Below, piece by piece: positions 54,633 to 63,667 of a stretch of DNA of 64,000 bases. The position numbers were made by a program, and so were the translations under genes. This DNA comes from Dehalococcoidia bacterium. Its GTDB lineage: Bacteria; Chloroflexota; Dehalococcoidia; Tepidiformales; Tepidiformaceae. The stretch covers positions 1-64,000 of the forward strand of contig JAJEIT010000026.1 of NCBI GenBank assembly GCA_022827945.1, in the 5' to 3' direction. A model generated the notes under the pieces. That model was given only the letters and a program-made list of their open reading frames with translations, did not search any database and was not told the DNA's origin. Positions within the stretch are counted from its first letter, which is position 1. Every line of letters starts with the position of its first letter.

Positions 54633-55873
54633 GCTTCCGCCCCCACGGCGGTGCTGCTCAGGGCGTACGAGAGGTCATCCCCCTGGGCCACGACGTACGT
54701 CAGGATGTCGCTCGCCGTCAGCTCCCCGTACAGCACCAGCGGCGACCCCTCGCCCCCGAACGTGCTCGGGTCGATCAGGACCACCGAGGCGCGAACGCCT
54801 CGCTGCACGAGCGACTGCAGCGGCGAGAGCCAGCTGCTGTCGGTGGACGCGGTCACCAGCACGAGCGTCGTGTGGCGCCCGAAACGCCGCTGCTCCTCGA
54901 TGAGCAGGTTTCCCAGGGGCGCCTCCCCCGACGCCTTCGCCACGGCCAGCGACTCGAGGATGCGCGAGAGCTGCTGCTGCCCCCGCTCTGCCTCCACCAC
55001 CGTGTAGTCCTCGCCGAAGGAGATGAGCCCCACCGAGCGGTTCGCGGCGATGTAGCGCTGGGCCACGCTCGCCGCCACCGTGACGGTGTACTCCTCCGTG
55101 CTCTCGTCGCCCTCACCCGCCTGGATGTCGCCCTCCATGTCGGCGATCACCCAGATGTCGCTCGTCGGGTCGAGCTCGAACGTCTTCACCATCAGCTCGC
55201 CCGTGTGGGCGGTCGAGCGCCAGTGGATGCGGCTCAGGGGATCGCCCGGCGCCCAGTCGCGGATGCCGCTCGCGTTCGGCGTGATGTAGTGTGTCCGGCG
55301 GCGGAAGCGGCCCTCGCCCGGCAGGCTCGCCGGGGGCGTCTGGAAGCGGGGCAGGTCCACCACCCGCGGGTAGACCAGGATCTGCTGGCGCACCCCGTAG
55401 TTCCGCTCCGTGTAGAAGATGCCGAAGGGGTCGCCCCCGCGCACGCGCAGCGGCCCCCAGTCGAACAGGCCACGGCGCTGCAGGGTCGTGCTCACCACCC
55501 AGCTCCGCAGCCCCCGGCTCGGGATGACGACCGCCCGCCGCGAATGGTGTTCGGGAAGGTCGCTCGGGTCCTCAAGCTCCACCCACATCTTGGGGATGTA
55601 GCTCAGGTTGCGGACCTCGATCAGCTCCTCCGCCTCCTGCCCCACCTGGCCCCGCAGCGTCCGCCGCTCCACCTGCACCTCGAGGGCGCGCGTGTTCAGC
55701 CAGGCGAGGAGGAGCGCGACGGGGATGCCCATCGCCACGATGTAGGCGATGCGATAGAGCAGCCAGAAGCCCGTGCCCGTGGCGATGAACACCGCCGCCA
55801 CGAGGATGACGAGCAGCACCGTGAGCGTGCGCCGCTGCGGCGCAAAGGGCCACGCCAGCACTCGCCGCAGCAC
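54620..55873 (-). CDS. DUF58 domain protein
   Basis: WAPGDPLSRIHWRSTAHTGELMVKTFELD; between transglutaminase and MoxR genes. Confidence 0.92.
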   Translation of the reverse strand: MLRRVLAWPFAPQRRTLTVLLVILVAAVFIATGTGFWLLYRIAYIVAMGIPVALLLAWLNTRALEVQVERRTLRGQVGQEAEELIEVRNLSYIPKMWVELEDPSDLPEHHSRRAVVIPSRGLRSWVVSTTLQRRGLFDWGPLRVRGGDPFGIFYTERNYGVRQQILVYPRVVDLPRFQTPPASLPGEGRFRRRTHYITPNASGIRDWAPGDPLSRIHWRSTAHTGELMVKTFELDPTSDIWVIADMEGDIQAGEGDESTEEYTVTVAASVAQRYIAANRSVGLISFGEDYTVVEAERGQQQLSRILESLAVAKASGEAPLGNLLIEEQRRFGRHTTLVLVTASTDSSWLSPLQSLVQRGVRASVVLIDPSTFGGEGSPLVLYGELTASDILTYVVAQGDDLSYALSSTAVGAEAWQT

Positions 55874-55880
55874 CGGAACC

Positions 55881-56831
55881 TCAGGCGCGGGCGCGGGCGC
55901 CCGGCACGGGCACGCGGGCCAGGCAGTCGGCCACCACGTCGGCGGCCGTCGCCCCCTTCACGCGAGCCCCCGGGCTCACGATCACGCGGTGCCCCAGCGT
56001 CACGAACGCCAGCTCCTTCACGTCGTCCGGCGTCACGTAATCACGGCCCTCGAGCAGGGCCCGCGCCTGCGACGTGCGGAACAGCGCGATCGACCCGCGC
56101 GGGCTGGCGCCCAGGTAGACGTTCTCGTGCGTCCGCGTCGCTCCGGAGAGGCCCACGATGTACTGCTTGATCAGCGGGTCGATGTAGACCTCGCGCACGG
56201 CCCGCTGCAGCTGCCGGATCTCGGTGGCGTCCGTCACCGCCTCCAGCGCGTCGATGGGGTGGGCCACCTGCTGCTCGTCGAGCACCGTCACCTCGTCCTG
56301 CGCGCTCGGATAGCCCAGGTTCACGCGGATGAGGAAGCGGTCGAGCTGGGCCTCCGGCAGGGGGAAGGTGCCCTCGTACTCGATCGGGTTTTGCGTCGCC
56401 ATCACCATGAAGGGCGACGGCATCACGTGCGTCACGCCGTCCACCGACATCTGCCGCTCCTCCATCGCTTCGAGGAGCGAGGACTGCGTCTTCGGCGTGG
56501 CCCGGTTGATCTCGTCGGCGAGCACGATCTGGGCCATGATCGGCCCCGCGCGGAACTCGAAGTCCATCGACTTCTGGTTGTAGATGGAGACGCCCGTCAC
56601 GTCGCTGGGCAGCAGGTCCGGCGTGAACTGGATGCGCTTGAAGCTGCACCCCGTCGATAGCGCCAGGGCCCGCGCGAGCATGGTCTTGCCCACGCCGGGG
56701 ACATCCTCCACGAGCATGTGGCCACCACAGAGCAGGGCCGTGATCGCGAGCCGCAGCTCCCGGTCCTTGCCGATGATGACCTTCTCGACGTTCTCGATAA
56801 TTCGTTGGGAAACGAGCTTCGGCTCTTCCAA
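55881..56831 (-). CDS. MoxR-family AAA+ ATPase
   Basis: [49 protein letters not shown] start. Confidence 0.95.
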   Translation of the reverse strand: MEEPKLVSQRIIENVEKVIIGKDRELRLAITALLCGGHMLVEDVPGVGKTMLARALALSTGCSFKRIQFTPDLLPSDVTGVSIYNQKSMDFEFRAGPIMAQIVLADEINRATPKTQSSLLEAMEERQMSVDGVTHVMPSPFMVMATQNPIEYEGTFPLPEAQLDRFLIRVNLGYPSAQDEVTVLDEQQVAHPIDALEAVTDATEIRQLQRAVREVYIDPLIKQYIVGLSGATRTHENVYLGASPRGSIALFRTSQARALLEGRDYVTPDDVKELAFVTLGHRVIVSPGARVKGATAADVVADCLARVPVPGARARA

Positions 56832-56949
56832 GTCTTCGCTCCGTGCCAGGTCAGGCGGCGAACGGTGAGTATAGCAACGGATCGCTCGCCTCCGCCGGGC
56901 AAGCCGCCAGACCGAGGGTCAAGGCCAGGAACAGGCGGGTGGGCCGGCC

Positions 56950-57360
56950 TCACTCCCCTTCGCAGGGCTCCTTCCGTGGGTCGCAGTCATCGAACGGCCC
57001 CCGGGCGCTCTCCGCAATCTGCCGCAGAACCTGCTCGTGTGTGGGGTTGTCTCCAACCAGGTAGGAGAGGGGGCTTCTCTCGCAGCTGAATTGCTCACAG
57101 ATCAGGAGCCCGACAACGTCGCCCGTGCCGGTCCTCACGACTTCGACCCAGGTAAAGAGAGGGCCTTCCGCGTGCTGGCCGTCCTCAAGGCTCCTCTGCC
57201 TTCCGGACCCAGTTTCGCCCAGTTCGTACCCTGGCGGGATGTAGATGTCCTTGCCCGCCCAGCTCACCCGTTCACCCGAGTTGTCGGCACAGGCCGCGAG
57301 GAGCCCCGGCGCGAGCGCGAACGCGAGAAGAACGCATCCGAAGGCAATCGGCCGGGTCAT
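56950..57360 (-). CDS. Small lipoprotein
   Basis: MTRPIAFGCVLLAFALAPGLLAACADNSG lipobox. Confidence 0.7.
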   Translation of the reverse strand: MTRPIAFGCVLLAFALAPGLLAACADNSGERVSWAGKDIYIPPGYELGETGSGRQRSLEDGQHAEGPLFTWVEVVRTGTGDVVGLLICEQFSCERSPLSYLVGDNPTHEQVLRQIAESARGPFDDCDPRKEPCEGE

Positions 57361-57444
57361 CTCGGTCCTCCGGCCGCAGGCCGGCATCCCCAGCATAGCT
57401 CCGCGTCACTAGTCTCCGCCGGGCGAGCCGCTAGACTGCGGGCC

Positions 57445-58599
57445 ATGTCCGAGCCCGACTGGGTCGCCCTCGCCGCCTCCCTGGCCGAGCGCTTCGCCGA
57501 GCGCGCCCCCCGCCACGACCGCGAAGGTTCCTTCCCCCACGAGAACTTCGCCGAGTTGCGTGAGGCCGGCTTCATGAAGCTCACCGTGCCACGCTCGCAC
57601 GGCGGCTTCGAGCTGCCCCTCTCACAATTCGTGCGCGTGCAGGAGGCGCTGGCAGCAGGCGACGGCTCCACTGCGCTCGCCCTCAACATGCACCTCATCC
57701 GCTTCGGCGCCGAGCGCGAGGCGCAGATGTACCCGGAACCCTGGTTCGACGAGCTCTGCCGGGGCGCCGTCGAGGACGGCCGCCTCGTGAACACCGCCGC
57801 CACGGAGGAGGGGCTCGGCAGCCCCGCCGGCGGCGGCATCCCAGAGACCACGGCCACGCCCGTCGAGGGCGGCTGGGTGCTGGAGGGCCGCAAGACGTTC
57901 GTCACCCTCGCCCCCGAGCTCTGGTACATGCCCGTCCTCGCCCGCCTCGACTCCCCCGACGGCGGCGCTCCCGACATCGCCGACTTCATGGTCCTGCGTG
58001 ACGACCCCGGCGTCCGCATCGACGAGACCTGGGACGCCCTCGGCATGCGGGCCAGCGGCAGCCACGACCTCGTGCTGGAGGGCGTGCGCCTCGGCGAGGA
58101 ACGCTTCCTCGGCTACCGCAACCGCGCGAAACCGAGCCCCCGCGGACGCGCGAGCGGCGTCTGGTTCGCCCTCGGCGTGGCCGCCACCACCACCGGCGTT
58201 GCCCGCGCTGCCCGCGACTACGCCGTCGGATTCGCCCGCGAACGCACCCCCACCGGCCTCCGCACCATCTCCGAGTTCCCCGGCGTCCGCCGCCGCGTCG
58301 CCCGCATCGACCTGCTCCTGCAGCGCAACCGTGCCCTCATCGCCGACGCAGCCGCCGCCTGGGAATCGGGCGAGGACGGCGGCATGCCCGCCGCCGACCG
58401 CGTCGCCATCGCCAAGGTCGACGCGCTCAACAACGCTATCGAGGCAGTCGACGAGGCCATGCGCGTCGTTGGCGGTGTGGGCCTCCAGAAGAGCCGCCCC
58501 ATCGAGCGCTACTACCGCGACGTTCGCGCCGGCCTCCACAACCCCCCGCTCGAGGACCGCGCCCTCGAGCAGATCGCCCGCCGCGCCCTGGACGAGTAG
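57445..58599 (+). CDS. Acyl-CoA dehydrogenase family protein
   Basis: ENFAELREAGFMKLTVPRSHGGFELPLS..., IDETWDALGMRASGSHDLVLEGV; TAGACT-N7-ATG. Confidence 0.9.
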   Translation: MSEPDWVALAASLAERFAERAPRHDREGSFPHENFAELREAGFMKLTVPRSHGGFELPLSQFVRVQEALAAGDGSTALALNMHLIRFGAEREAQMYPEPWFDELCRGAVEDGRLVNTAATEEGLGSPAGGGIPETTATPVEGGWVLEGRKTFVTLAPELWYMPVLARLDSPDGGAPDIADFMVLRDDPGVRIDETWDALGMRASGSHDLVLEGVRLGEERFLGYRNRAKPSPRGRASGVWFALGVAATTTGVARAARDYAVGFARERTPTGLRTISEFPGVRRRVARIDLLLQRNRALIADAAAAWESGEDGGMPAADRVAIAKVDALNNAIEAVDEAMRVVGGVGLQKSRPIERYYRDVRAGLHNPPLEDRALEQIARRALDE

Positions 58600-58621
58600 C
58601 GGCCGGTGGCCGGTGCCGCCC

Positions 58622-58722
58622 ACTCACCCCTCAACCGAGCGCCAGCTCGGCGCTCTCCTCTCCCCTCAGCCGCGCCTCGCGAGCGCGCAGCAGTCGAGCG
58701 GGAGAATCCGCGAGCGGCGCTC
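58622..58722. repeat. Multi-hairpin repeat, degenerate copy
   Basis: Shares tcgcgagcgcgcagcagtcgagcgg (25 nt) with the 32.9-kb copy; CTCAG/CGCTC flanks. Confidence 0.75.
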
Positions 58723-58729
58723 TTCTCGC

Positions 58730-59101
58730 CTATCCCATCCCCAGCTCGTGCAGGCGGTCGTCGTCGATGCCGAAGTAGTGCCCGATCTCGTGCAGGACCG
58801 TCGTCCGCACCTGCTCCCGCACCTCGTCGTCCGTCCGGCAGATCGACTCGATGGGCCCCTGGTAGATGCTGATCTTGTCCGGCAGGACGAGGTTGTAGCC
58901 CTCGTGGCCGCGGTCCGGTAGCGGGACGCCGTGGTAGAGCCCCAGCAGGGTGCTCCCCGGCCCGATTCCCGCCTGGTGCCGGTCCTGCGCGGTCGGCCGC
59001 CACTCGATCACGATCTCGACGTTCTGGACGCGCGTCATCAGCTCTCGCGGCAGCGACTCCAGCGCCTCGCGCACCAGCTCGCGGAAGTGCTCGCGCTCCA
59101 T
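58730..59101 (-). CDS. Zincin-like metallopeptidase family protein
   Basis: VLHEIGHYFGIDDDRLHELG; TAGACT-N7-ATG. Confidence 0.88.
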   Translation of the reverse strand: MEREHFRELVREALESLPRELMTRVQNVEIVIEWRPTAQDRHQAGIGPGSTLLGLYHGVPLPDRGHEGYNLVLPDKISIYQGPIESICRTDDEVREQVRTTVLHEIGHYFGIDDDRLHELGMG

Positions 59102-59218
59102 CCCCGCGAGTCTACGGACTTCGCTTCGGCGCCACCGCGAGGGCGCGTCGCAGGCCCCGCCCTTTCCCCACACCCCGATCGGATGTACCGTTTCCGTCAA
59201 GTAGTGCCTGCGTGCCGC

Positions 59219-59325
59219 CCTTATCCAGACGGGTGGAGGGAACCGGCCCCGTGAAGCCCGGGCAACCTGTCTCCCAGGAGACAAGGTGCCAAAGCCGGAA
59301 TCCCCGAAGGGGAAACGATGAGAGC
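59219..59325 (+). ncRNA. SAM-I (S-box) riboswitch
   Basis: cttatccagacgggtggagggaaccggccccgtgaagcccgggcaacctg...aggtgccaaagccggaatccccgaaggggaaacgatgagag. Confidence 0.95.
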
Positions 59326-59501
59326 GTCAGTGCTCAAGGACCCGGCCCGCGCACGAGGAGAGAAGATGTCAGCACCTCTGGGCCGAATGTTCATGTCCCT
59401 GGTCCCGTAGGGGACCACCCTCGCGACCCCTCCGCCTCGCGACGGCGGGCGCCTCTCCGGGCGCCTCGCCCACCGCGACACCCGATGCACGAGAGAAAGG
59501 C

Positions 59502-60743
59502 ATGACCTACGCACAAAACCTGCGCTGCCGCGAATGCAGCCGCGACTACCCCCTCGCAGCGCTCCACGTCTGCGAGTTCTGTTTCGGACCGCTTGAGGTC
59601 GTCTACGACGACGACGGCATCAAGGCCGCCGTCTCCCGCGAGGCCATCGCCTCGCGCCCGGCCAACCTCTGGCGCTACCGCGAGTTTCTGCCCTGCGACG
59701 CAGACACCGCGATCAACATCGGGGCGGGCTTCACCCCCCTCATCCACGCGAAGAACCTTGGCAAGGCGCTGGGGCTCCCCAACCTCTACATCAAGAACGA
59801 CACCGCCAACCCGACGTGGTCGTTCAAGGACCGCGTTGTGGCCATCGCCAGCTCCCGTGCGCGGGAGCTCGGCTACGAGAAGCTCGCCTGCGCCAGCACC
59901 GGCAACCTCGCCAACAGCGTCAGCGCCCACGCCGCCGCCGCCGGCATGGAAGCGGTCGTCGTCATCCCCAACGACCTGGAGGCGGGCAAGGTGCTCGGTT
60001 CGAGCATCTACAGTCCCACCCTGGTGAAGGTCGCCGGGAACTACGACGCCGTGAACCGTCTCTGCGCCGAGCTCGCCGGCACGCGCAACTGGGCCTTCGT
60101 CAACGTCAACGTGCGCCCCTACTACGCCGAGGGCTCGAAGACCCTCGGCTACGAGGTCGCGGAGCAGCTCGGCTGGCGCGCCCCCGATCACTGCGTCGTG
60201 CCCATCGCCAGCGGCTCGCTCTTCGTCAAGATACGCAAGGGCCTGAACGAATTCGCGAAGGCGGGTCTCATCGATGAGCCCCAGACCCGAATGAGCGGCG
60301 CGCAGGCGACCGGCTGCTCCCCCGTCGCCACCGCCTGGGCCGAGGGCAGCATGAACTTCCGCCCCCAGCGGCCCGACACCATCGCCAAGTCGCTCGCCAT
60401 CGGCAACCCCGCCGACGGCTACTACAGCCTCGTCCAGCTGAAGGACACGAACGGCGCCTGCGCCTCAGTCAACGACGACGAGATCGTCGCCGGCATGAAG
60501 CTGCTCGCCGAGACCGAGGGCATCTTCGCCGAGACCGCCGGCGGCGTGACCGTCGCCAGCGTCAAGCAGCTTGCCGCCGCCGGTAGAATCGACCCCGACG
60601 AGCTGGTGGTGGCCTTCATCACGGGCGCGGGGTTTAAGACCGCCGAGGCCGTCGCCGACAGCCTCGGCCCCGCCCTCGAAATCGACGCGACCGTCGAGAG
60701 CTTCGAGGCCGCCTACGAGGATCGTGAGGGGGTTCCCGCCTGA
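59502..60743 (+). CDS. thrC: Threonine synthase / threonine synthase-like PLP enzyme
   Basis: N-terminal CRECSRDYPL...CEFCFGPLE zinc ribbon; NPTWSFKDRVV (PLP Lys); ACASTGNLANSV. Confidence 0.88.
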   Translation: MTYAQNLRCRECSRDYPLAALHVCEFCFGPLEVVYDDDGIKAAVSREAIASRPANLWRYREFLPCDADTAINIGAGFTPLIHAKNLGKALGLPNLYIKNDTANPTWSFKDRVVAIASSRARELGYEKLACASTGNLANSVSAHAAAAGMEAVVVIPNDLEAGKVLGSSIYSPTLVKVAGNYDAVNRLCAELAGTRNWAFVNVNVRPYYAEGSKTLGYEVAEQLGWRAPDHCVVPIASGSLFVKIRKGLNEFAKAGLIDEPQTRMSGAQATGCSPVATAWAEGSMNFRPQRPDTIAKSLAIGNPADGYYSLVQLKDTNGACASVNDDEIVAGMKLLAETEGIFAETAGGVTVASVKQLAAAGRIDPDELVVAFITGAGFKTAEAVADSLGPALEIDATVESFEAAYEDREGVPA

Positions 60744-60985
60744 TGGCTGTCCAGCGTTTGCGCTTCACCTTCCCGACCGACCTGATCAAGGAGCCCGTGA
60801 TCTACCTCATCGGGCAGCAGTTCGAGGTCATCACCAACATCCGCATGGCCGACGTCGACGAGAGCACCGGCTGGGTCATCCTCGAGCTCGAGGGAGACAC
60901 TGACGAGATCGCACGCAGCGTCGCCTGGGCCGAGAGCCGCGGTGTCCGCGTGGACCCCATCACCGGCGACGTCATCGAAGGCTAG
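60743..60985 (+). CDS. NIL-domain protein
   Basis: QRLRFTFPTDLIKEPVIYLIGQQFEVITNIRMADVDESTGWVILELEGD. Confidence 0.88.
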   Translation: MAVQRLRFTFPTDLIKEPVIYLIGQQFEVITNIRMADVDESTGWVILELEGDTDEIARSVAWAESRGVRVDPITGDVIEG

Positions 60986-61010
60986 TTACACAACGAACGG
61001 AGACCACCAC

Positions 61011-61292
61011 GTGGCAGCAACAGTCCTCATCCCCCAGCCCCTCCGCCCCCTCACCGGCGATCAGCCCACCGTCGACGGTGTCACCGGCTCGCTGTCGGAC
61101 TGCATCGCGGACCTCGAGGCGCGCTTCCCGGGCGTGGCCGAGCGCATGCTCGACGAGGAAGGGGAGCTGCGGCGCTTCGTGAACGTCTACATCAACGGCG
61201 AGGACGTCCGCTTCGAGGACGGTCTCGCCACCACCATCAGCGACGGCGACGAGGTCAGCATCGTCCCCGCCGTCGCCGGCGGTTCATTCTGA
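61011..61292 (+). CDS. MoaD/ThiS-like sulfur-carrier protein with C-terminal GG-SF
   Basis: LSDCIADLEARFPGVAERMLDEEGELRRFVNVYINGEDVRFEDGLATTISDGDEVSIVPAVAGGSF. Confidence 0.9.
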   Translation: MAATVLIPQPLRPLTGDQPTVDGVTGSLSDCIADLEARFPGVAERMLDEEGELRRFVNVYINGEDVRFEDGLATTISDGDEVSIVPAVAGGSF

Positions 61293-61383
61293 ACCCGGCT
61301 CCCGACGTTGCCTCCGCGCGGTCCTCGCCGCGAGGGGGATAGCCGGGCGCTCGCCAGACTTCAGGAGCGACGACAGAAAGCAG

Positions 61384-61407
61384 GAAGCCCCCGGAAACGG
61401 GGGCTTC
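61384..61407. terminator. Bidirectional terminator hairpin between convergent genes
   Basis: gaagcccccggaaacgggggcttc. Confidence 0.8.
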
Positions 61408-61431
61408 GGTGTGTTCGCCTGTTGCGGAGCG

Positions 61432-61764
61432 CTAGAAGACGTTCCGGGTGCCGCTGTCGCTGCGAGGCGCCTCGGCGGGAGGGGCTGCGGCCGGCGGCGG
61501 AGCCGCCTGCTGGGGCGGAGGCGCGGCCTGCTGGACAGGCTGCTGGGGCGCCTCTTCCTGGACCTGCGCCTGAACCTGTGTCTCCTCGGTGGCGCCTTCC
61601 TCTTCGTCGTCTTCCCGAACGGCGCGCCGGAACTCCTTGATCGAGGAGCCCAGATCCCCGCCGATGCGGCTGATGCGCCCGACGCCAAAGAGCAGAACGA
61701 TGACGCCGACGATGATGGCGAGCTCCAGCGGCCCAAGCGGACCGATAAGCAGCGGACCAGGCAT
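61432..61764 (-). CDS. tatA: Sec-independent translocase TatA/E-like protein
   Basis: GPLELAIIVGVIVLLFGVGRISRIGGDLGSSIKEFRRAV; Gln/Pro/Ala-rich tail. Confidence 0.9.
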   Translation of the reverse strand: MPGPLLIGPLGPLELAIIVGVIVLLFGVGRISRIGGDLGSSIKEFRRAVREDDEEEGATEETQVQAQVQEEAPQQPVQQAAPPPQQAAPPPAAAPPAEAPRSDSGTRNVF

Positions 61765-61918
61765 AACGCCCTCCTCGTCCCCCGGCTCACGCCGGAGAAT
61801 CAGTCCAATCATGGTACATGATGCTGCAATGGGGGAAAGCGCAAACCCGGTCGGGCTCGCCGCCAGCCTTCACCCCTCGCGGCGCAGATCGTTCAGGAGG
61901 AGTCCATCTGGGTCGGGC

Positions 61919-62230
61919 TCAAGACAAACGTTCGACGAAGACGTCCATGACGCCCCCGCAGATCTTGTCCTCGCCGTCCGTCGGCTCCGTCAGGTCGACC
62001 GTGACGATGCGCGGGGAGCCGTCCTCCAGCACCTCCATCGCCTCCTGCCACACCTCAGCCTCGCCGCAGCCCCCGCCGATGGTGCCGAAGAACGAGCCGT
62101 CACTGCGAACCACCATCTTCGCGCCCGTCTTGCGGGGCGTGGACCCGCGTGTCCGCGCGACCGTCGCCAGCACGACCGGCTCTTCGCGGTCGAGCGCCGT
62201 CTGGATCTCGCGGAATATCTCTTCGTTCAT
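61919..62230 (-). CDS. XdhC/CoxI-family protein (N-terminal domain only)
   Basis: VLATVARTRGSTPRKTGAKMVVRSDGSFFGTIGGGCGEAEV. Confidence 0.88.
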   Translation of the reverse strand: MNEEIFREIQTALDREEPVVLATVARTRGSTPRKTGAKMVVRSDGSFFGTIGGGCGEAEVWQEAMEVLEDGSPRIVTVDLTEPTDGEDKICGGVMDVFVERLS

Positions 62231-62307
62231 ACCCTGATCCTGACGCCCCCGGCCCGACGCCGCAAGCGCGACCCCCGGACGCGCCCGAATTCTCTACCAT
62301 CGCACGC

Positions 62308-62949
62308 ATGACGCCCCTCGCAATCGACCACGTCATCCTCGCCACCGCCGACATCTACGCCACCTCCGCGCGGCTCGAACGCGACCACGGGCTCGTGTCG
62401 CTGCCCGGCGGAAGGCACGCCGGCCACGGAACCGGCAACCGCATCGTCCCCCTGGGGGACGCCTACATCGAGATCATGGGCATCGTCGACGAGGATGAGG
62501 CCGCCGCCAGCCCCATGGGTGCATGGATCGCTGAGCAGACCGCCGGCGGCGACCGCGTCGCCGCCCTTTGCCTCCGTACCGACGCATCCGGCCTCGACGC
62601 CACCGCCGAGCGGCTTGGCCTCCGTCCCCTCCCCATGTCCCGTGACGCGCCCGGTGGCGTCACGCTCACCTGGCGCCTCGCCGGCCTGGCCGAGGCCATG
62701 GCCGACCCCTCCCGCACCTTCTTCATCGATTGGCAGGTTCCCCCCGACCTGCACCCCGCCCGCGGAGATGCCCGGCACCGCGTGCGACCAACCGGCTTCG
62801 CCTGGGTCGAGCTCGCCGGCGATCCCGACGCCATCCGGACGTGGCTGGGCGAGGACACGCCCGGCGTGCGCGTCGCCGCCGCCCCGGAACCGCGCGTACG
62901 CGCTGCCGTCGCCTTAGCTACCAGCGGTGAGATTCCGCTGGGACCATGA
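62308..62949 (+). CDS. VOC/glyoxalase-like protein
   Basis: AIDHVILATADIYATSARLERDHGLVSLPGGRHAGHGTGNRIVPLGDAYIEIMGI. Confidence 0.85.
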   Translation: MTPLAIDHVILATADIYATSARLERDHGLVSLPGGRHAGHGTGNRIVPLGDAYIEIMGIVDEDEAAASPMGAWIAEQTAGGDRVAALCLRTDASGLDATAERLGLRPLPMSRDAPGGVTLTWRLAGLAEAMADPSRTFFIDWQVPPDLHPARGDARHRVRPTGFAWVELAGDPDAIRTWLGEDTPGVRVAAAPEPRVRAAVALATSGEIPLGP

Positions 62950-62990
62950 GAGGTTGTAGTGGGCAAATGCCCGTGTAAGATGGAAGCACG

Positions 62991-63308
62991 ATGACCCAGG
63001 TGAAGAAGCGAAAGAGCCCCACGAAGGTCGAAGAGATCCCGGTTATTCCCGCGGGACGCCTCCGGGGCCAATTGCGACGGCGCATCAGGCGTTACGAGCA
63101 GCGCTATGAGATGTCTACGGATCGTATGCGTGAGGTTGTACGAAAGGATCCGACCCGAGAGACATTGGAGATTTGCGATTGGCTGATGGACGACAACCTC
63201 CTCAGGTACCTCATCGGGGAGGAAGGCATGGATGGGTTGCCATCGACCGATACGTCTCAGCCCACGAGCGCTCCCTCGAACGGCATGCCTTCGTCCTCGA
63301 AGACCTGA
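62991..63308 (+). CDS. Hypothetical protein, putative TumE partner
   Basis: VTQVKKRKSP...RGQLRRRIRRYEQRYEMSTDRMREVVRKDPTRETLEICDWLMDD; overlaps the TumE-like ORF. Confidence 0.6.
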   Translation: MTQVKKRKSPTKVEEIPVIPAGRLRGQLRRRIRRYEQRYEMSTDRMREVVRKDPTRETLEICDWLMDDNLLRYLIGEEGMDGLPSTDTSQPTSAPSNGMPSSSKT

Positions 63309-63667
63309 CGGTCTTTCAGCGCGCTACTGGACGACCAGGCCCCATTCTCAGGCTCCACGGACGGCTCCTCTGCTCCGCAGGGGTGGTGGTTGAAGTTGCG
63401 AAGGAGCTCGCGATCCAGCTCGGTCCGCGCAATCAGGAAGGGGTCTGGGGCCTGAGCTATTCCTACCACGCCCATGTTCCGGGGCGTGGCAATCTCCTGC
63501 GCTACGACAACTCGCACGGCTTCGGCGAATACCACCGCCACGAGTACGACTTCGCAACCCAGGAAGAGAAGCCCGTCGAGATGCTTACCCGCGAAGAGTT
63601 CCCCACCCTGATCGAGGTTCTCGACGAGGTCCAGGCCATGGCGCGGCGGCTCGGACTCGTCCGCTAG
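63173..63667 (+). CDS. TumE/DUF6516-like putative toxin (start uncertain)
   Basis: GVWGLSYSYHAHVPGRGNLLRYDNSHGFGEYHRHEYDFATQEEKPVEMLTREEFPTLIEVL. Confidence 0.65.
   Translation: MRLADGRQPPQVPHRGGRHGWVAIDRYVSAHERSLERHAFVLEDLTVFQRATGRPGPILRLHGRLLCSAGVVVEVAKELAIQLGPRNQEGVWGLSYSYHAHVPGRGNLLRYDNSHGFGEYHRHEYDFATQEEKPVEMLTREEFPTLIEVLDEVQAMARRLGLVR

Noticed and set aside
52269-56831. Transglutaminase/DUF58/MoxR cluster as a novel system
   Set aside because: This gene order is a common, widely conserved bacterial arrangement.
59325-59501. Peptide-coding leader between SAM riboswitch and thrC
   Set aside because: No convincing short ORF with a ribosome-binding site; more likely the riboswitch expression platform (ggtcccgtaggggacc hairpin).
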